Part shown: positions 8,772-18,136 of the stretch, one piece after another
Layout of the letters: the number at the start of each line of letters is the position of its first letter
Numbering within the stretch: position 1 is the stretch's first letter
Origin: Pseudomonas shirazensis
GTDB lineage: Bacteria > Pseudomonadota > Gammaproteobacteria > Pseudomonadales > Pseudomonadaceae
Direction of reading: 5' to 3'
Assembly: GCF_014268785.2 (NCBI RefSeq)
Contig: NZ_JABWRD020000001.1
Span: forward strand, 2,307,001 to 2,371,000
DNA: 64,000 nt
Translations under genes and position numbers: made by a program
The notes under the pieces: model-generated
What the model was told of the DNA's origin: nothing
Databases searched by the model: none
Seen by the model: the letters and a program-made list of their open reading frames with translations, nothing else

Positions 8772-9625
8772 CCTCGTTCTCCTGTGCTCAGCGGATCACT
8801 GCCACCCAGCAATTGCGGTGGCGCGCAGACCTGATCGCCGGCCAGCAAGACATTGCCCTCGCGAGGCAGCTGCTTTGGCTCGAGCCTGAGCAGGCAAGCG
8901 ATCTTGCCCGCCTGGCGTATCTCCAGCGTCGGCGTGCCTTCGCTCATCTCCACCGCAAAGATCCCGCTGGCCTCGCTGACGCTGCGGCTGGCGTGATTGA
9001 TCACCAGCGCACCGCGCATGGGCTGGCGCTGCTGATCGAGCAGGCGGCCAAGCACGGTCACCGTGCGCAACACCTTCAACTGGCGATACTCGACGCCGCC
9101 GCGATTGAGGTGGTAGTCCAGGCTGGCCGGCTGAATCACCGCGTCGGGGTCATGTTTGCCAGCGAAATCGAACTGCACGGTGCCAGCCCGATAGGCACTT
9201 ACAGGGATAATGTTGCGCCCTGGGCGCAGGGTGGCACCCAGCCCGTTGACGTCGTCGGCGCGCAGCTCCAGGTCATCCAGATCGCTGTCGATGTCGACCA
9301 CCAGCCCGGCCTCGTGGGGCAGGTATTGGCCACTCAGGGCCAGCTTGCCGCCGCCCATGGCGAGCGTGCTCTGCAGGTTCAGGCCGGCGCTGAGCTGGCC
9401 GCTGTAGGACGACGACTGCGCGTAGGCGTCGCCATACACCTGCTGGTTCTGAAACTGGGTGTTGGCGCCGAAACCTGCCCCGTAGCGGTCGACATTGAGC
9501 GTGCCGCCAACACTTCGTATTGCGCCCAGCTGCACGTCCTGCTGATAGCTCAGCGATGCATTCTGATCGCGTCCGCCATCGCGCGAAGTGCGACTGCCAA
9601 AGCTGGCGGCGATGTGAACTGGCCT
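8768..9625 (-). pseudogene. Fimbrial usher, C-terminal fragment (CblC/CfaC-like)
   Basis: The frame resumes beyond the insertion with PVHIAASFGSRTSRDGG and runs to ...VCAPPQLLGGSDPLSTGERG. It includes the end of the beta barrel (repeated amphipathic strands) and the soluble plug/C-terminal domains (VTVLGRLLDQQRQPMRGALV). Joining codon AAG (10852-10854) to CCA (9620-9622) restores one continuous frame with the N-terminal fragment. Without its own signal sequence this fragment cannot be exported, so the gene is counted as inactivated. Confidence 0.88.
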
Positions 9626-9683
9626 AATGATTTTGTACACCTTCTTCGGGCGCTATGATGGCGCCCAATTGGAGGCAAAATCA

Positions 9684-9986
9684 GTGCGCAAGTCTTATTC
9701 GAAAGAACACAAAATCCAAGCTGCTGAAATGGTGCTGGACGGTGGCCAGTCAGTTCCTGAGGTATGCGAAATCCTCGGGATTGGCCGCACCGCCCTTCGC
9801 CGTTGGGTTGAGCAGGTAAGGCAGGAGAGAGAAGGTAAGGTTCCGGCTGGAGCCAAAGCCATCACTCCGGAGCAGCAACGCATTGAAGAACTGGAAGCAC
9901 TGGTTCGTCAAAAGGACCGGGATATCGAAATCCTAAAAAAGGCCAGTGCTCTCCTGCTTCGGGACTCCAAAGATCGTTCTCGCTGA
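9684..9986 (+). CDS. IS3-family transposase OrfA
   Basis: 100 residues from GTG at 9684 with GGAGG eight bases upstream. It carries an N-terminal helix-turn-helix (YSKEHKIQAAEMVLDGGQSV ... ILGIGRTALRRWV) and a C-terminal leucine-zipper-like region (EELEALVRQKDRDIEILKKA), closely similar in layout to IS911 OrfA. A run of six A followed by G at 9935-9941 is a classic slippery site. The orfB frame is open from there, so OrfAB would be made by -1 frameshifting. Confidence 0.93.
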   Translation: MRKSYSKEHKIQAAEMVLDGGQSVPEVCEILGIGRTALRRWVEQVRQEREGKVPAGAKAITPEQQRIEELEALVRQKDRDIEILKKASALLLRDSKDRSR

Positions 9987-10030
9987 TCAACGAGCTGAGT
10001 GAGCAATACAGTGTTGTCGACTGCTGTCGC

Positions 10031-10828
10031 GTGCTTGGGGTCAAGCGCAGCAGTTTCTATGCATGGCGCAAACGCCAAGGGCGTGAAAATCCTGACAGGG
10101 ATGCTCTACGCTCGCGCGTAATCAACCATTTCACGGCGTCACGAAGCTCCGCAGGCTCACGCACATTGATGCAGGAATTGCGGCGTGAAGGCCGTGAGGT
10201 CGGGCGTTACAAAGTGCGTGCGCTTATGCGTGAAGCTGGCCTGAAATGCCGGCAACGCAGGCCGCACCGGTATCGCTCATCAGGCACGGAAGCACTGATT
10301 GCGGAAAACCAACTGAAGCGCAACTTCAAAGTTTCAACGATCAACGAGGTTTGGTGTGGCGATGTGACTTACATCCAGGTTGGCAGACGTTGGCTGTACT
10401 TGGCCGCAGTGATCGACTTGTACGCACGTCGAGTTGTGGGCTGGGCGTTTTCAATGACTGCCGATGCCAGGTTAGCCTGTGACGCGCTGCGCATGGCGTC
10501 TGAGTCCAGAGGCAAGCCTAAGGGCGTGATGTTTCATTCAGATCAAGGTTGTCAGTACACCAGCCATAAATTCAGGGCTGCGCTTGAAGAGTGCGGTTTG
10601 AAACAGAGCATGAGCCACCGTGGTCAATGCTGGGACAATGCCGCCATGGAGCGATTCTTCGGGGCATTGAAATCAGAATGGATGCCAGCAGGAGGCTATG
10701 AATCCGAAGCTGAAGCTAAAGCCGACATCATGGCTTACTTGGTGCGCTACAACCTCAAGCGCCTCCACAGCTACAACGGCTACGAGACCCCTGTAGCTAT
10801 GGAGGAAAAGCTCAGGGCAGCGGCATGA
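10031..10828 (+). CDS. IS3-family transposase OrfB (DDE integrase core)
   Basis: 265 residues from the ATG at 10031, though the functional product is probably the OrfAB fusion entered through the slippery A6G. The catalytic triad is visible: D in WCGDVTYI, D in FHSDQGCQYTS, and E in DNAAMERFFGALKSE 35 residues on. An HTH_21-like segment precedes it (GSRTLMQELRREGREVGRYKV). It appears complete, so the element may still be mobile. Confidence 0.93.
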   Translation: MLGVKRSSFYAWRKRQGRENPDRDALRSRVINHFTASRSSAGSRTLMQELRREGREVGRYKVRALMREAGLKCRQRRPHRYRSSGTEALIAENQLKRNFKVSTINEVWCGDVTYIQVGRRWLYLAAVIDLYARRVVGWAFSMTADARLACDALRMASESRGKPKGVMFHSDQGCQYTSHKFRAALEECGLKQSMSHRGQCWDNAAMERFFGALKSEWMPAGGYESEAEAKADIMAYLVRYNLKRLHSYNGYETPVAMEEKLRAAA

Positions 10829-10851
10829 ACCTAAACCGGTGTCCAAAATTA

Positions 10852-12528
10852 CTTGACCAGATCAATGCGCTGGCCGGGGCCGCCAAGGCTCATGCTCAGG
10901 CTCAGGTTGACGCCACGGTTGCGGCTGTCGCTCGTGCTTGCGGTGCCAGGGCGGTCGAACAGCGACAGGCGCCAGTTGGCATCCGAGCCGCCGAGCTTGC
11001 CATAGCACGACCAGCCCAGGTCGATCCCCAGGCCGTTGGCGGCACCAGAGCTGTGGGCCAGGCGCAGGCTCGCCGTGCTGCGTGCATCGAGACGCTGGCT
11101 GAGTGACAGCGAACTCTGGCTGATCTCCTGCTGGCGGCGTGCGCCACGCCAGCCTGAATTGCCGGTGTCGATCCAGGTGCGGCTGTGGCTCGCCACCAGC
11201 GAGCCATTAGGCAGGTTGCTGATCACCTGCAGGTCGTAACCGGTGCCTTGATTGTCGCTGCGGTAGACGTTGCCATACAGCTTGAGCTGGTCGAACGCAT
11301 CCCAGTCCAGCGAGGTGCCGTACTGGATGGCTTCGTCGACCCGCTGTGCGGACACACCGAGCACGGCGCGCGGGTGCAGCAGATAGTTGGCCAGCACGCC
11401 CGCGCCGAGGCTGTCCTGGTGGTCCTTGTCCCAGTTGCTCAACAAGTTGCTCTGGCGACCGGCGTAGACGTTGTAACGCCAGCGGCTGTCGGGATTGCTC
11501 CAGTTGCTTGGTTTGTAGATGAAGGCGTCGCTGCGCGAGGTTTCCTGGCCGTCTTCGAGCAGGCGTACCTCGATCTGATAAATGCCGCCGGGCAATACCC
11601 GCGTGTCGAGGGTCTGCAGACCGGCCTGCACCGGCTGACTGTTGATCAGCACGCCGTTGCGGTAGATCTCGACCACGCCTGGCCGATTGGGGGTGACATA
11701 CACCGGGGTGGCACTGGCTTGGCCGTTGTCGATCAACAGGCTGTCACTGCTGCCGAACATCACCCCCAAGGTGGTATCCGGGCTGCTGCCCAGCAGGCGC
11801 GGCTGGCGGGTCAGGCCTTGCGCGCTCGGGGTGAAATAGCCCAGCCGCAGAAATTGCTGGTCGAACAAGCGCTCGGCGTACAACTGATCGAGGCGGTGAC
11901 GGACCCGGTCGGATTGATCGTTGCCGCGGTCAAACTGCGCATCGGCGAGGGTTGTCCAGTTGCCGATGCTGCCTTGGCCCTGGGCGGCGAAGCGGCCGTT
12001 GGTCTGGCTGCCGTTGCGCACCAGATTGAGCTGGTTACGTAGCAACAGGCCGCTGCTGCCCTGTTCGGGAAGGCTATAGTAGCGCGGCTGCTCGAGGTTG
12101 GCTTCGGCGCTGGAGGTCACCAGCGATAGCTGTGAATTGACCAGGCTGTAATGAATGGCCTGGAGCCCGTCGGCACAGTCGCTGACGCAGGCCCCCAGTG
12201 GTCGCCCGTCAGCCAGGCGCTGCAACCAGCGGCTGCGCAGTTGCGCCGGTTCGCGGCTTTCCTGGGTGTCGGTGAACTCCAGCAACTGGACCTGGCTGGC
12301 GCGGCTGAGCACCACCATCGCATCGCCCAGGTAACGGCCATCCAGATCGACGCGTACCGCGAGCGGCACATCAAAGAAATGCGCTTCGAATTCTTTCGGC
12401 AAGCCTTGCGCCTGGCTCACCATGTTCAACGCTGCCGGCGGCGCCGCCCAGGCTGGCAACAGCGCGCAGCAGGCGCCGAGGGCGATGCCCCAACGCCGGG
12501 TAACAGCATATGTAGGAATGGACGGCAT
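10852..12528 (-). pseudogene. Fimbrial usher, N-terminal fragment (CblC/CfaC-like)
   Basis: About 559 residues from MPSIPTYAVTRRWGIALG, with a signal peptide ending LLPAWAAP. It contains the N-terminal chaperone-binding region and a large part of the outer-membrane barrel with the plug (YVTPNRPGVVEIYRNGVLIN, TRVLPGGIYQIEVRLLEDG). The sequence stops at ...GPGQRIDLVK where the IS end provides TAA. Class 5 ushers need the whole barrel and the C-terminal domains, so this fragment alone should not work. Confidence 0.9.
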
Positions 12529-12626
12529 GACCCTGCCTGCAAGCAATGACCGCCCTCGCCGCCGGAGAGCAGCCGGGCGGCAAAGGGGGGTACAAACGGA
12601 TGAAGAGGATGCGCTGCGGGATGCGA

Positions 12627-13109
12627 TCAAGGGATCGGCGCGGCGGTCTCGAACATCATGCTGACCAGGCCTTGGTAGCTACCCGGCTGATAACCACCGG
12701 CCGGTACGGTTGGCTCGACCATGAAGTCCAGGGTCGTGCCGGTAGCGGCTTGCGGCGCTGCGAGCACCTCGGTTGCGGTGGTGGTCAGGGTGGTAGCGCC
12801 AACCTTGACGTTCAGATCGATCACGTTGACACCGCTGGTGACGGCGGCCGGAGTCAGCAGGTGCGCGGTGATCGGGCCGATGGTGCTTTTGGCTTGCAGT
12901 TGCTTGCGGATCGGCTCGAGGGTGCCTTGAAACGAGTTCCAGGCCATGTCTTGAGGGTCGTTCATCCAGTTGCCGCCGACCGGCTCGACGTAGAACGCGG
13001 CAGTCGGGACGGTGGCGGTGATCAGCACCTGTTTTTCGATCGGGTCAGCCGCGATGGCCGAATTGGCGGCCAGAACAGCCAGGGGAAGCGCCAGCACAAA
13101 TGCTTTCAC
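12627..13109 (-). CDS. CS1/CFA-I-type major fimbrial subunit (CblA-like)
   Basis: 160 residues from a GTG at 13109 preceded by AAGGAG at optimal spacing. A signal peptide ends NSAIAADP. The mature N-terminus PIEKQVLITATVP is the donor strand typical of class 5 pilins (compare the VEKNITVTASVDP type of CFA/I). No cysteine is present in the mature part, as in this class. The C-terminal region GYQPGSYQGLVSMMFETA is the usual final strand. It is the first gene of the fimbrial operon and intact. Spacing to the usher start is 98 bp, which is longer than between the other genes and could hold a processing or attenuation site. Confidence 0.85.
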   Translation of the reverse strand: MKAFVLALPLAVLAANSAIAADPIEKQVLITATVPTAAFYVEPVGGNWMNDPQDMAWNSFQGTLEPIRKQLQAKSTIGPITAHLLTPAAVTSGVNVIDLNVKVGATTLTTTATEVLAAPQAATGTTLDFMVEPTVPAGGYQPGSYQGLVSMMFETAAPIP

Positions 13110-13235
13110 GAATGTATCTCCTTGGATCCTGTAAGGAACGCCACAGGAAGCGTGCACAAGCGGCACAGCGCCGTTGGCAGGAGCGATTATTCGGAAATGC
13201 CGGTGGGCAAACTCTAGGATTGGTCTGACCGCGCT

Positions 13236-13249
13236 TGGGAAATTTCCCA
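13236..13249. promoter_or_regulatory. 14-bp perfect palindrome, BvgA-like binding site candidate
   Basis: TGGGAAATTTCCCA is a perfect palindrome about 127 bp upstream of the pilin start. Its GAAATTTC core equals the core of the primary BvgA site at Bordetella fha, which is an inverted pair of heptads. A related heptad TTTCCGA lies downstream near 13190-13200, next to an AATAAT that could be a -10. Since a BvgA-type regulator is encoded at the end of the locus, this is a reasonable operator candidate; binding is inferred. Confidence 0.5.
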
Positions 13250-13277
13250 GCGTGCGGGTTGAGCAGTTCTTGCCGCA

Positions 13278-13316
13278 GCAAAAACGACAACGCCCCGACT
13301 ATGCGGGGCGTTGTTC
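13278..13316 (-). terminator. Intrinsic terminator of yjcH-actP
   Basis: Read on the minus strand: AACGCCCCG, loop, CGGGGCGTT, followed by TCGTTTTTG. It lies directly after the actP stop codon. Confidence 0.85.
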
Positions 13317-13330
13317 ATGCTCAGAGCAGG

Positions 13331-14995
13331 TTAGTGAGAAACCGCACCACTGGCACCCAGGCCGGTTTGCGAACGAACGAACTGCGGGAAGAACAGCGCA
13401 CGCTCGTTGGCTGCCTCCTTGGACTTGTCGGTGACCGAGAAGAACCAGATACCGACGAAGGCAATCAGCATCGAGAACAGTGCTGGGTATTCGTACGGAT
13501 AGATGGCTTTTTCGTGACCGAGGATCTGCACCCAGATGGTCGGGCCAAGCACCATCAGGCCAACGGCACTGATCAGGCCCAGCCAGCCGCCGATCATGGC
13601 GCCGCGGGTGGTCAGCTTCTTCCAGTACATCGAAAGCAGCAGAACCGGGAAGTTGCAGCTGGCGGCGATGGAGAACGCCAGGCCGACCATGAAGGCAATG
13701 TTCTGTTTCTCGAACAGAATGCCCAGGCCGATGGCCAGGATGCCGAGGAAGATCGTGGTGATCTTCGACACACGGATCTCGTCCTTGTCGTTGGCCTTGC
13801 CTTTGCGCCAGACGCTGGCATACAGGTCATGCGACACCGCCGAGGCACCGGCCAGGGTCAGGCCGGCAACCACCGCCAGGATGGTGGCGAAGGCCACTGC
13901 CGAGATGAAGCCGAGGAAGATACTGCCACCCACAGCGTCAGCCAGGTGCACCGCAGCCATGTTGTTGCCACCCAGCAGCGCGCCGGCGGCGTCCTTGAAG
14001 TCCGGGTTGGTGCTGACCAGCAGGATCGCGCCGAAACCGATGATGAAGGTTAGGATGTAGAAGTAACCAATGAAGCCGGTCGCGTACAGCACGCTCTTGC
14101 GCGCTTCCTTGGCATCGCTGACGGTGAAGAAGCGCATCAGGATGTGCGGCAGGCCGGCGGTACCGAACATCAGTGCCAGGCCCAGCGAGAACGCCGAAAT
14201 CGGGTCTTTGACCAGGCCACCCGGGCTCATGATTGCTTCACCCTTGGCGTGTACCTTGATCGCTTCGGAGAACAGCGTGTTAAAATCGAAGTTGACGTGT
14301 TTCATCACCATCAGCGCCATGAAGCTGGCACCGGACAGCAGCAGCACGGCCTTGATGATCTGCACCCAGGTGGTCGCGAGCATGCCGCCGAACAGCACGT
14401 ACATGCACATCAGGATGCCGACCAGAATCACCGCAACGTGGTAGTCCAGGCCGAACAGCAGCTCGATCAGCTTGCCGGCGCCAACCATCTGCGCAATCAG
14501 GTAGAACGCTACCACCACCAGCGAGCCCGAGGCCGACAGGGTGCGGATCTGTTTTTGCCCGAGGCGATAGGACGCCACGTCGGCAAAGGTGTACTTGCCC
14601 AGGTTACGCAGGCGCTCGGCGATCAGGAACAGAATGATCGGCCAGCCGACCAGGAAGCCGATCGAGTAGATCAGGCCGTCGTAACCGGAGGTGAACACCA
14701 GCGCGGAAATACCCAGAAAGGACGCCGCAGACATGTAGTCACCGGCAATCGCCAGGCCGTTCTGGAAACCGGTGATCTTGCCGCCGGCTGCGTAGTAGTC
14801 CGAGGCTGACTTGTTGCGCTTCGAAGCCCAGTAGGTAATCCCCAGGGTGAACAACACAAAGGCCAGGAACATGAGAATGGCGGCCATGTTCAGGGGCTGT
14901 TTCTGCACCTCGCCGGTGAGCGCGTCAGCCGCCCACACAGCGGGTGCGAAGACACCGCAGGCCAATACGGCCAAAGTTTTGGTAGGTCGCATCAT
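13331..14995 (-). CDS. actP: Cation/acetate symporter ActP
   Basis: 554 residues: cleavable-looking leader ([18 protein letters not shown]), then about 13 membrane helices of the sodium:solute symporter family. The family signature region is seen in [17 protein letters not shown] and in the [15 protein letters not shown] motif. It takes up acetate and related short carboxylates with Na+ or H+. It is the second gene of a two-gene unit: its ATG overlaps the yjcH stop (ATGA), with GGAGG upstream. Confidence 0.95.
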   Translation of the reverse strand: MMRPTKTLAVLACGVFAPAVWAADALTGEVQKQPLNMAAILMFLAFVLFTLGITYWASKRNKSASDYYAAGGKITGFQNGLAIAGDYMSAASFLGISALVFTSGYDGLIYSIGFLVGWPIILFLIAERLRNLGKYTFADVASYRLGQKQIRTLSASGSLVVVAFYLIAQMVGAGKLIELLFGLDYHVAVILVGILMCMYVLFGGMLATTWVQIIKAVLLLSGASFMALMVMKHVNFDFNTLFSEAIKVHAKGEAIMSPGGLVKDPISAFSLGLALMFGTAGLPHILMRFFTVSDAKEARKSVLYATGFIGYFYILTFIIGFGAILLVSTNPDFKDAAGALLGGNNMAAVHLADAVGGSIFLGFISAVAFATILAVVAGLTLAGASAVSHDLYASVWRKGKANDKDEIRVSKITTIFLGILAIGLGILFEKQNIAFMVGLAFSIAASCNFPVLLLSMYWKKLTTRGAMIGGWLGLISAVGLMVLGPTIWVQILGHEKAIYPYEYPALFSMLIAFVGIWFFSVTDKSKEAANERALFFPQFVRSQTGLGASGAVSH

Positions 14996-15303
14996 TGCTT
15001 GGCCTCCGCCAGAATTGCCTTGTTCAGTTCGTCGAACTCGCCGTTGGCGCGACGCACATAGATGGCGGTCAGCACAAAGGCTGAAAGGATCAGGCCGACG
15101 CCCAGGGGGATGCCCCAGGTGATGGACGACTCTGGGCTGATCTTGGCGCCGAGCAGGTGCGGGCCATAGGCGATGAGCAAGATGAATCCGCAGTAGAGGC
15201 CGAGCATGATTGCCGAAAGAATCCAGGCGAATCGCTCGCGTTTGCTGACCAGTTCCTTGAAGCGCGGACTGTTCTGTATCGAGAGGTAAATGCTGTCGTT
15301 CAT
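14992..15303 (-). CDS. yjcH: DUF485 membrane protein YjcH
   Basis: 103 residues with two membrane helices ([20 protein letters not shown] and [21 protein letters not shown]). This family nearly always sits immediately before actP and is thought to assist or be co-expressed with it. Translation is coupled to actP by a four-base overlap. Confidence 0.93.
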   Translation of the reverse strand: MNDSIYLSIQNSPRFKELVSKRERFAWILSAIMLGLYCGFILLIAYGPHLLGAKISPESSITWGIPLGVGLILSAFVLTAIYVRRANGEFDELNKAILAEAKQ

Positions 15304-15452
15304 TGTTTTTGTCCTAGCAGCACAGATTATGGATAACCCACCTGTAACTTTATGCTGCTGTTGGACGCCAACCAGACGACCTTAGTCTTAGATGCAAGAG
15401 TGTTTTGCGGTTTTGGTAACAAACATCAGCCAGTGCAGTGTTGATTTGGCTG

Positions 15453-15490
15453 AAAACAGCGCGCCCAAGGTGACGACTCAACCTTGGGCG
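15453..15490 (-). terminator. Intrinsic terminator after betX
   Basis: On the minus strand CGCCCAAGGTTGA, loop, CACCTTGGGCG, then CGCTGTTTTC; it follows the betaine-binding protein stop codon by 29 bp. Confidence 0.75.
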
Positions 15491-15518
15491 GCGATGCTGC
15501 TATGGCTCGTTCAACGCG

Positions 15519-16367
15519 TTACTTGGCAGTCCACTCCGCCACGCGCTCAGGGTGTTTGGCGACCCAATCCTTGGCCGCTTGTTCTGGCTTGGCGCCATCC
15601 TGAATGGCCAGCATGACTTCGCCGATCTCATCCTTGGACTGCCACTGGAACTTCTTCAGGAACGCTGCAACTTCCGGGGCCTTCTTCTCCAGGTCCTTGC
15701 TACCGATGCTGTTGACGGTCTCAGCCGCGCCGAACACGCCTTTCGGGTCTTCGAGGAACTTCAGCTTCCACTTGGCGAACATCCAGTGCGGCACCCAACC
15801 GGTGACAGCAATCGAATCCTGCTTTTTCTCGGCGCGGCCCAGTTCGGCGGTCATGCCGGCGCCGGAGCTGGCTTGCAGCTTGTAACCGGTCAGGTCGTAA
15901 TCCTTGATCGCCTGCTCGGTCTTGATCATCACGCCCGAGCCTGCGTCGATACCGACGATCTTCTGCTTGAAGCTGGTGTCGGTCTTGAGGTCTGCGATGC
16001 TGTTGGCCTTGACGTACTCAGGCACGATCAAGCCAATCTTGGCGTCTTTGAAGTTAGGACCGAAGTCGACCACCTTGTCCTTGTTCTTGGCCCAGTATTC
16101 ACCATGGGTCACCGGCAGCCAGGCCGAGAGAATCGCATCGAGTTTACCGGTCGCAACCCCTTGCCACATGATCCCGGCTGCCACTGCCTGCAGCTTGACG
16201 TCATAGCCGAGTTTTTCCTTGATAACCTCGGCGGCGACGTTGGTGGTCGCAACACTGTCGGCCCAGCCATCGACATAACCGATGCTTACTTCTTTAGCCA
16301 TGGCCTGCCCAGCGCTCATGGCCAACAACAGGGCGGACCCCACCCCCAGCATACGTCGCATGTTCAT
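15519..16367 (-). CDS. betX: Glycine betaine-binding periplasmic protein (BetX-like)
   Basis: 282 residues, OpuAC-type fold, signal peptide ending GQAMAKEV. The aromatic and acidic ligand positions of betaine binders are visible in GYVDGWADSV, GIMWQGVATG, SAWLPVTHGEYW and GWVPHWMFAKWKLKFLED. It is an orphan binding protein, with no permease or ATPase gene beside it. In P. aeruginosa the equivalent protein next to yjcH-actP is BetX, which delivers betaine to the CbcWV core. That function is inferred from gene order and sequence type. ATG at 16367 is preferred over a TTG one codon upstream. Confidence 0.85.
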   Translation of the reverse strand: MNMRRMLGVGSALLLAMSAGQAMAKEVSIGYVDGWADSVATTNVAAEVIKEKLGYDVKLQAVAAGIMWQGVATGKLDAILSAWLPVTHGEYWAKNKDKVVDFGPNFKDAKIGLIVPEYVKANSIADLKTDTSFKQKIVGIDAGSGVMIKTEQAIKDYDLTGYKLQASSGAGMTAELGRAEKKQDSIAVTGWVPHWMFAKWKLKFLEDPKGVFGAAETVNSIGSKDLEKKAPEVAAFLKKFQWQSKDEIGEVMLAIQDGAKPEQAAKDWVAKHPERVAEWTAK

Positions 16368-16585
16368 CAATGCATCCCCTCGTCAGGTCTCGGAGATAGC
16401 ATCATCAACCTGCAACAAAGCGCGACCTGCTCCAGCCGCGACCTCTACCTTAACCAGATGCGACAGCACTTGGCCATTAGCGCCATCGGCCGACATTGGC
16501 CTGCGCGATCCTTGCATGCCAATGCGTTGGCGCCGGCGATTTGCGGCTATCATCTAGCCCTTTGCGCCTGACGATGGACCGCCCG

Positions 16586-18133
16586 ATGCCCCGCTCCGCC
16601 CGCAATCTGCTGCCACTCTTTCTATTCGCCTGCCTGCTCGCCCTTGCCGGGCTGGGCACGCTCTGGTACGGGCTGGGCAAGCCGGTGCTGCTGCCCGACG
16701 CCGCCAGCCCGACGCATAAACTGCAGTGCGCCTCGTACACCCCGTTCGACAAGGACCAATCGCCGTTCGACCAGCCGTTTCGCCTGCGGCCGGCGCGGAT
16801 GGACGCCGACCTGGCCCTGCTGGCCGAACGTTTTCAGTGCATCCGCACCTATTCGATGACCGGTCTTGAGGCGATCCCGGCGCTGGCGCGCAAGCATGGC
16901 CTGAAAGTCATGCTCGGCGCCTGGGTGAATGCCAATCCGATCGACAGTGACAAGGAAGTCGCATTGCTTATTGCCGCGGCCAATGCCAACCCCGATGTGG
17001 TCAGTGCAGTGATCGTCGGCAACGAGACCCTGCTGCGCAAGGAAGTCACCGGCGAGCGCCTGGCCGAGCTGATCAAGCGGGTCAAGGCCCAGGTCACGGT
17101 GCCAGTGACCTACGCCGATGTCTGGGAATTCTGGCTGCAGCATCCACAGATCGCGCCGGCAGTAGACTTCCTGACCATTCACCTGCTGCCGTACTGGGAA
17201 GATGACCCACGCAGCATCGACCAGGCATTGGCCCATGTCGCCGAGGTGCGCCAGGTGTTCGGCGCCCGTTTTGCGCCCAAGCAGATCATGATCGGCGAGA
17301 CCGGCTGGCCCAGCGAAGGCCGCCAGCGTGAAACGGCGCTGCCCAGCCGGGTCAACGAGGCACGCTTCATTCGCGGTTTTGTAGCGATGGCAGAGCAGAA
17401 CGACTGGAGCTACAACCTGATCGAAGCCTTCGACCAGCCCTGGAAGCGCGCCAGCGAAGGTGCGGTGGGCGGTTACTGGGGGTTATACGACGCCGACCGG
17501 CAGGATAAAGGCATTCTCGAAGGGCCGGTCAGCAACCTGGCTCTGTGGCCACAGTGGTTGGCGGCGAGTGCGCTGTTGCTGCTGGCGGCGCTGCTGTTTG
17601 CCGGGCGCCCGGTCAATGCCCGGGCCGCACTGCTGCTGCCGTTGCTTGCAGCGATTGGTGCTGCCAGCCTTGGCTTATGGGGCGAATTGATGCGGACCAA
17701 CGCACGCTTTGCCGGCGAATGGCTGTGGGCAGTGTTGCTGGCAGGCCTGAACCTGCTGGTGCTGGCCCACGCCCTGCTGGCCTTGGCGCAGCGCCAGGGT
17801 TGGCGTGAGCGGCTGTTTGCCTGGTTTGAAGCGCGCGCCGGCTGGCTGCTGCTGGCGGCGGGTTTTGCCGCTGCAGTGAGCATGCTGGCGATGGTCTTCG
17901 AGCCGCGTTATCGCAGCTTCCCGACTGCCTCGTTGCTGTTGCCGGCGCTGGTGTACTTGCTGCGACCAGTCGTGGCGCGTCGGGCCGAGGTGGCCTTGCT
18001 GGCATTCATCATCGGCGCGGGAGTGCTGCCACAGCTGTACCGTGAAGGGCTGGCCAACCAGCAAGCCTGGGCCTGGGCAGTGGTCAGCATACTGATGGTC
18101 GGCGCGTTGTGGCGCAGTTTGCGCACGCGCTGA
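16586..18133 (+). CDS. Membrane-anchored GH17-type beta-1,3-glucan enzyme
   Basis: About 515 residues. An N-terminal anchor helix is followed by a GH17 barrel: acid/base Glu in VIVGNETLLR and nucleophile Glu in MIGETGWPSEGR, with FTIHLLPYW-like and EAFDQPWKR motifs. After about residue 310 come several hydrophobic helices (WPQWLAASALLLLAALL onwards). In pseudomonads such GH17 domains act on beta-1,3-glucans, often as transglycosylases next to an NdvB-type GT2. No GT2 domain is present here. The ATG at 16574 is an alternative start. It converges with the next gene with a 3-bp gap. Confidence 0.8.
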   Translation: MPRSARNLLPLFLFACLLALAGLGTLWYGLGKPVLLPDAASPTHKLQCASYTPFDKDQSPFDQPFRLRPARMDADLALLAERFQCIRTYSMTGLEAIPALARKHGLKVMLGAWVNANPIDSDKEVALLIAAANANPDVVSAVIVGNETLLRKEVTGERLAELIKRVKAQVTVPVTYADVWEFWLQHPQIAPAVDFLTIHLLPYWEDDPRSIDQALAHVAEVRQVFGARFAPKQIMIGETGWPSEGRQRETALPSRVNEARFIRGFVAMAEQNDWSYNLIEAFDQPWKRASEGAVGGYWGLYDADRQDKGILEGPVSNLALWPQWLAASALLLLAALLFAGRPVNARAALLLPLLAAIGAASLGLWGELMRTNARFAGEWLWAVLLAGLNLLVLAHALLALAQRQGWRERLFAWFEARAGWLLLAAGFAAAVSMLAMVFEPRYRSFPTASLLLPALVYLLRPVVARRAEVALLAFIIGAGVLPQLYREGLANQQAWAWAVVSILMVGALWRSLRTR

Positions 18134-18136
18134 CGC

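Larger units (their letters stand above)
9626..10851 (+). mobile_element. IS3-family insertion sequence disrupting the usher gene
   Basis: About 1.22 kb. Imperfect terminal inverted repeats match at 12 of 14 bases: TGATTTTGTACACC at 9628 and TAATTTTGGACACC read inward from 10851. Two overlapping-frame transposase ORFs (orfA, orfB) lie inside. A clear target duplication is not visible: flanks are CCT on the left and CTT on the right. The exact left boundary is therefore uncertain by two or three bases. The right end supplies the TAA that now terminates the N-terminal usher fragment. Confidence 0.9.
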
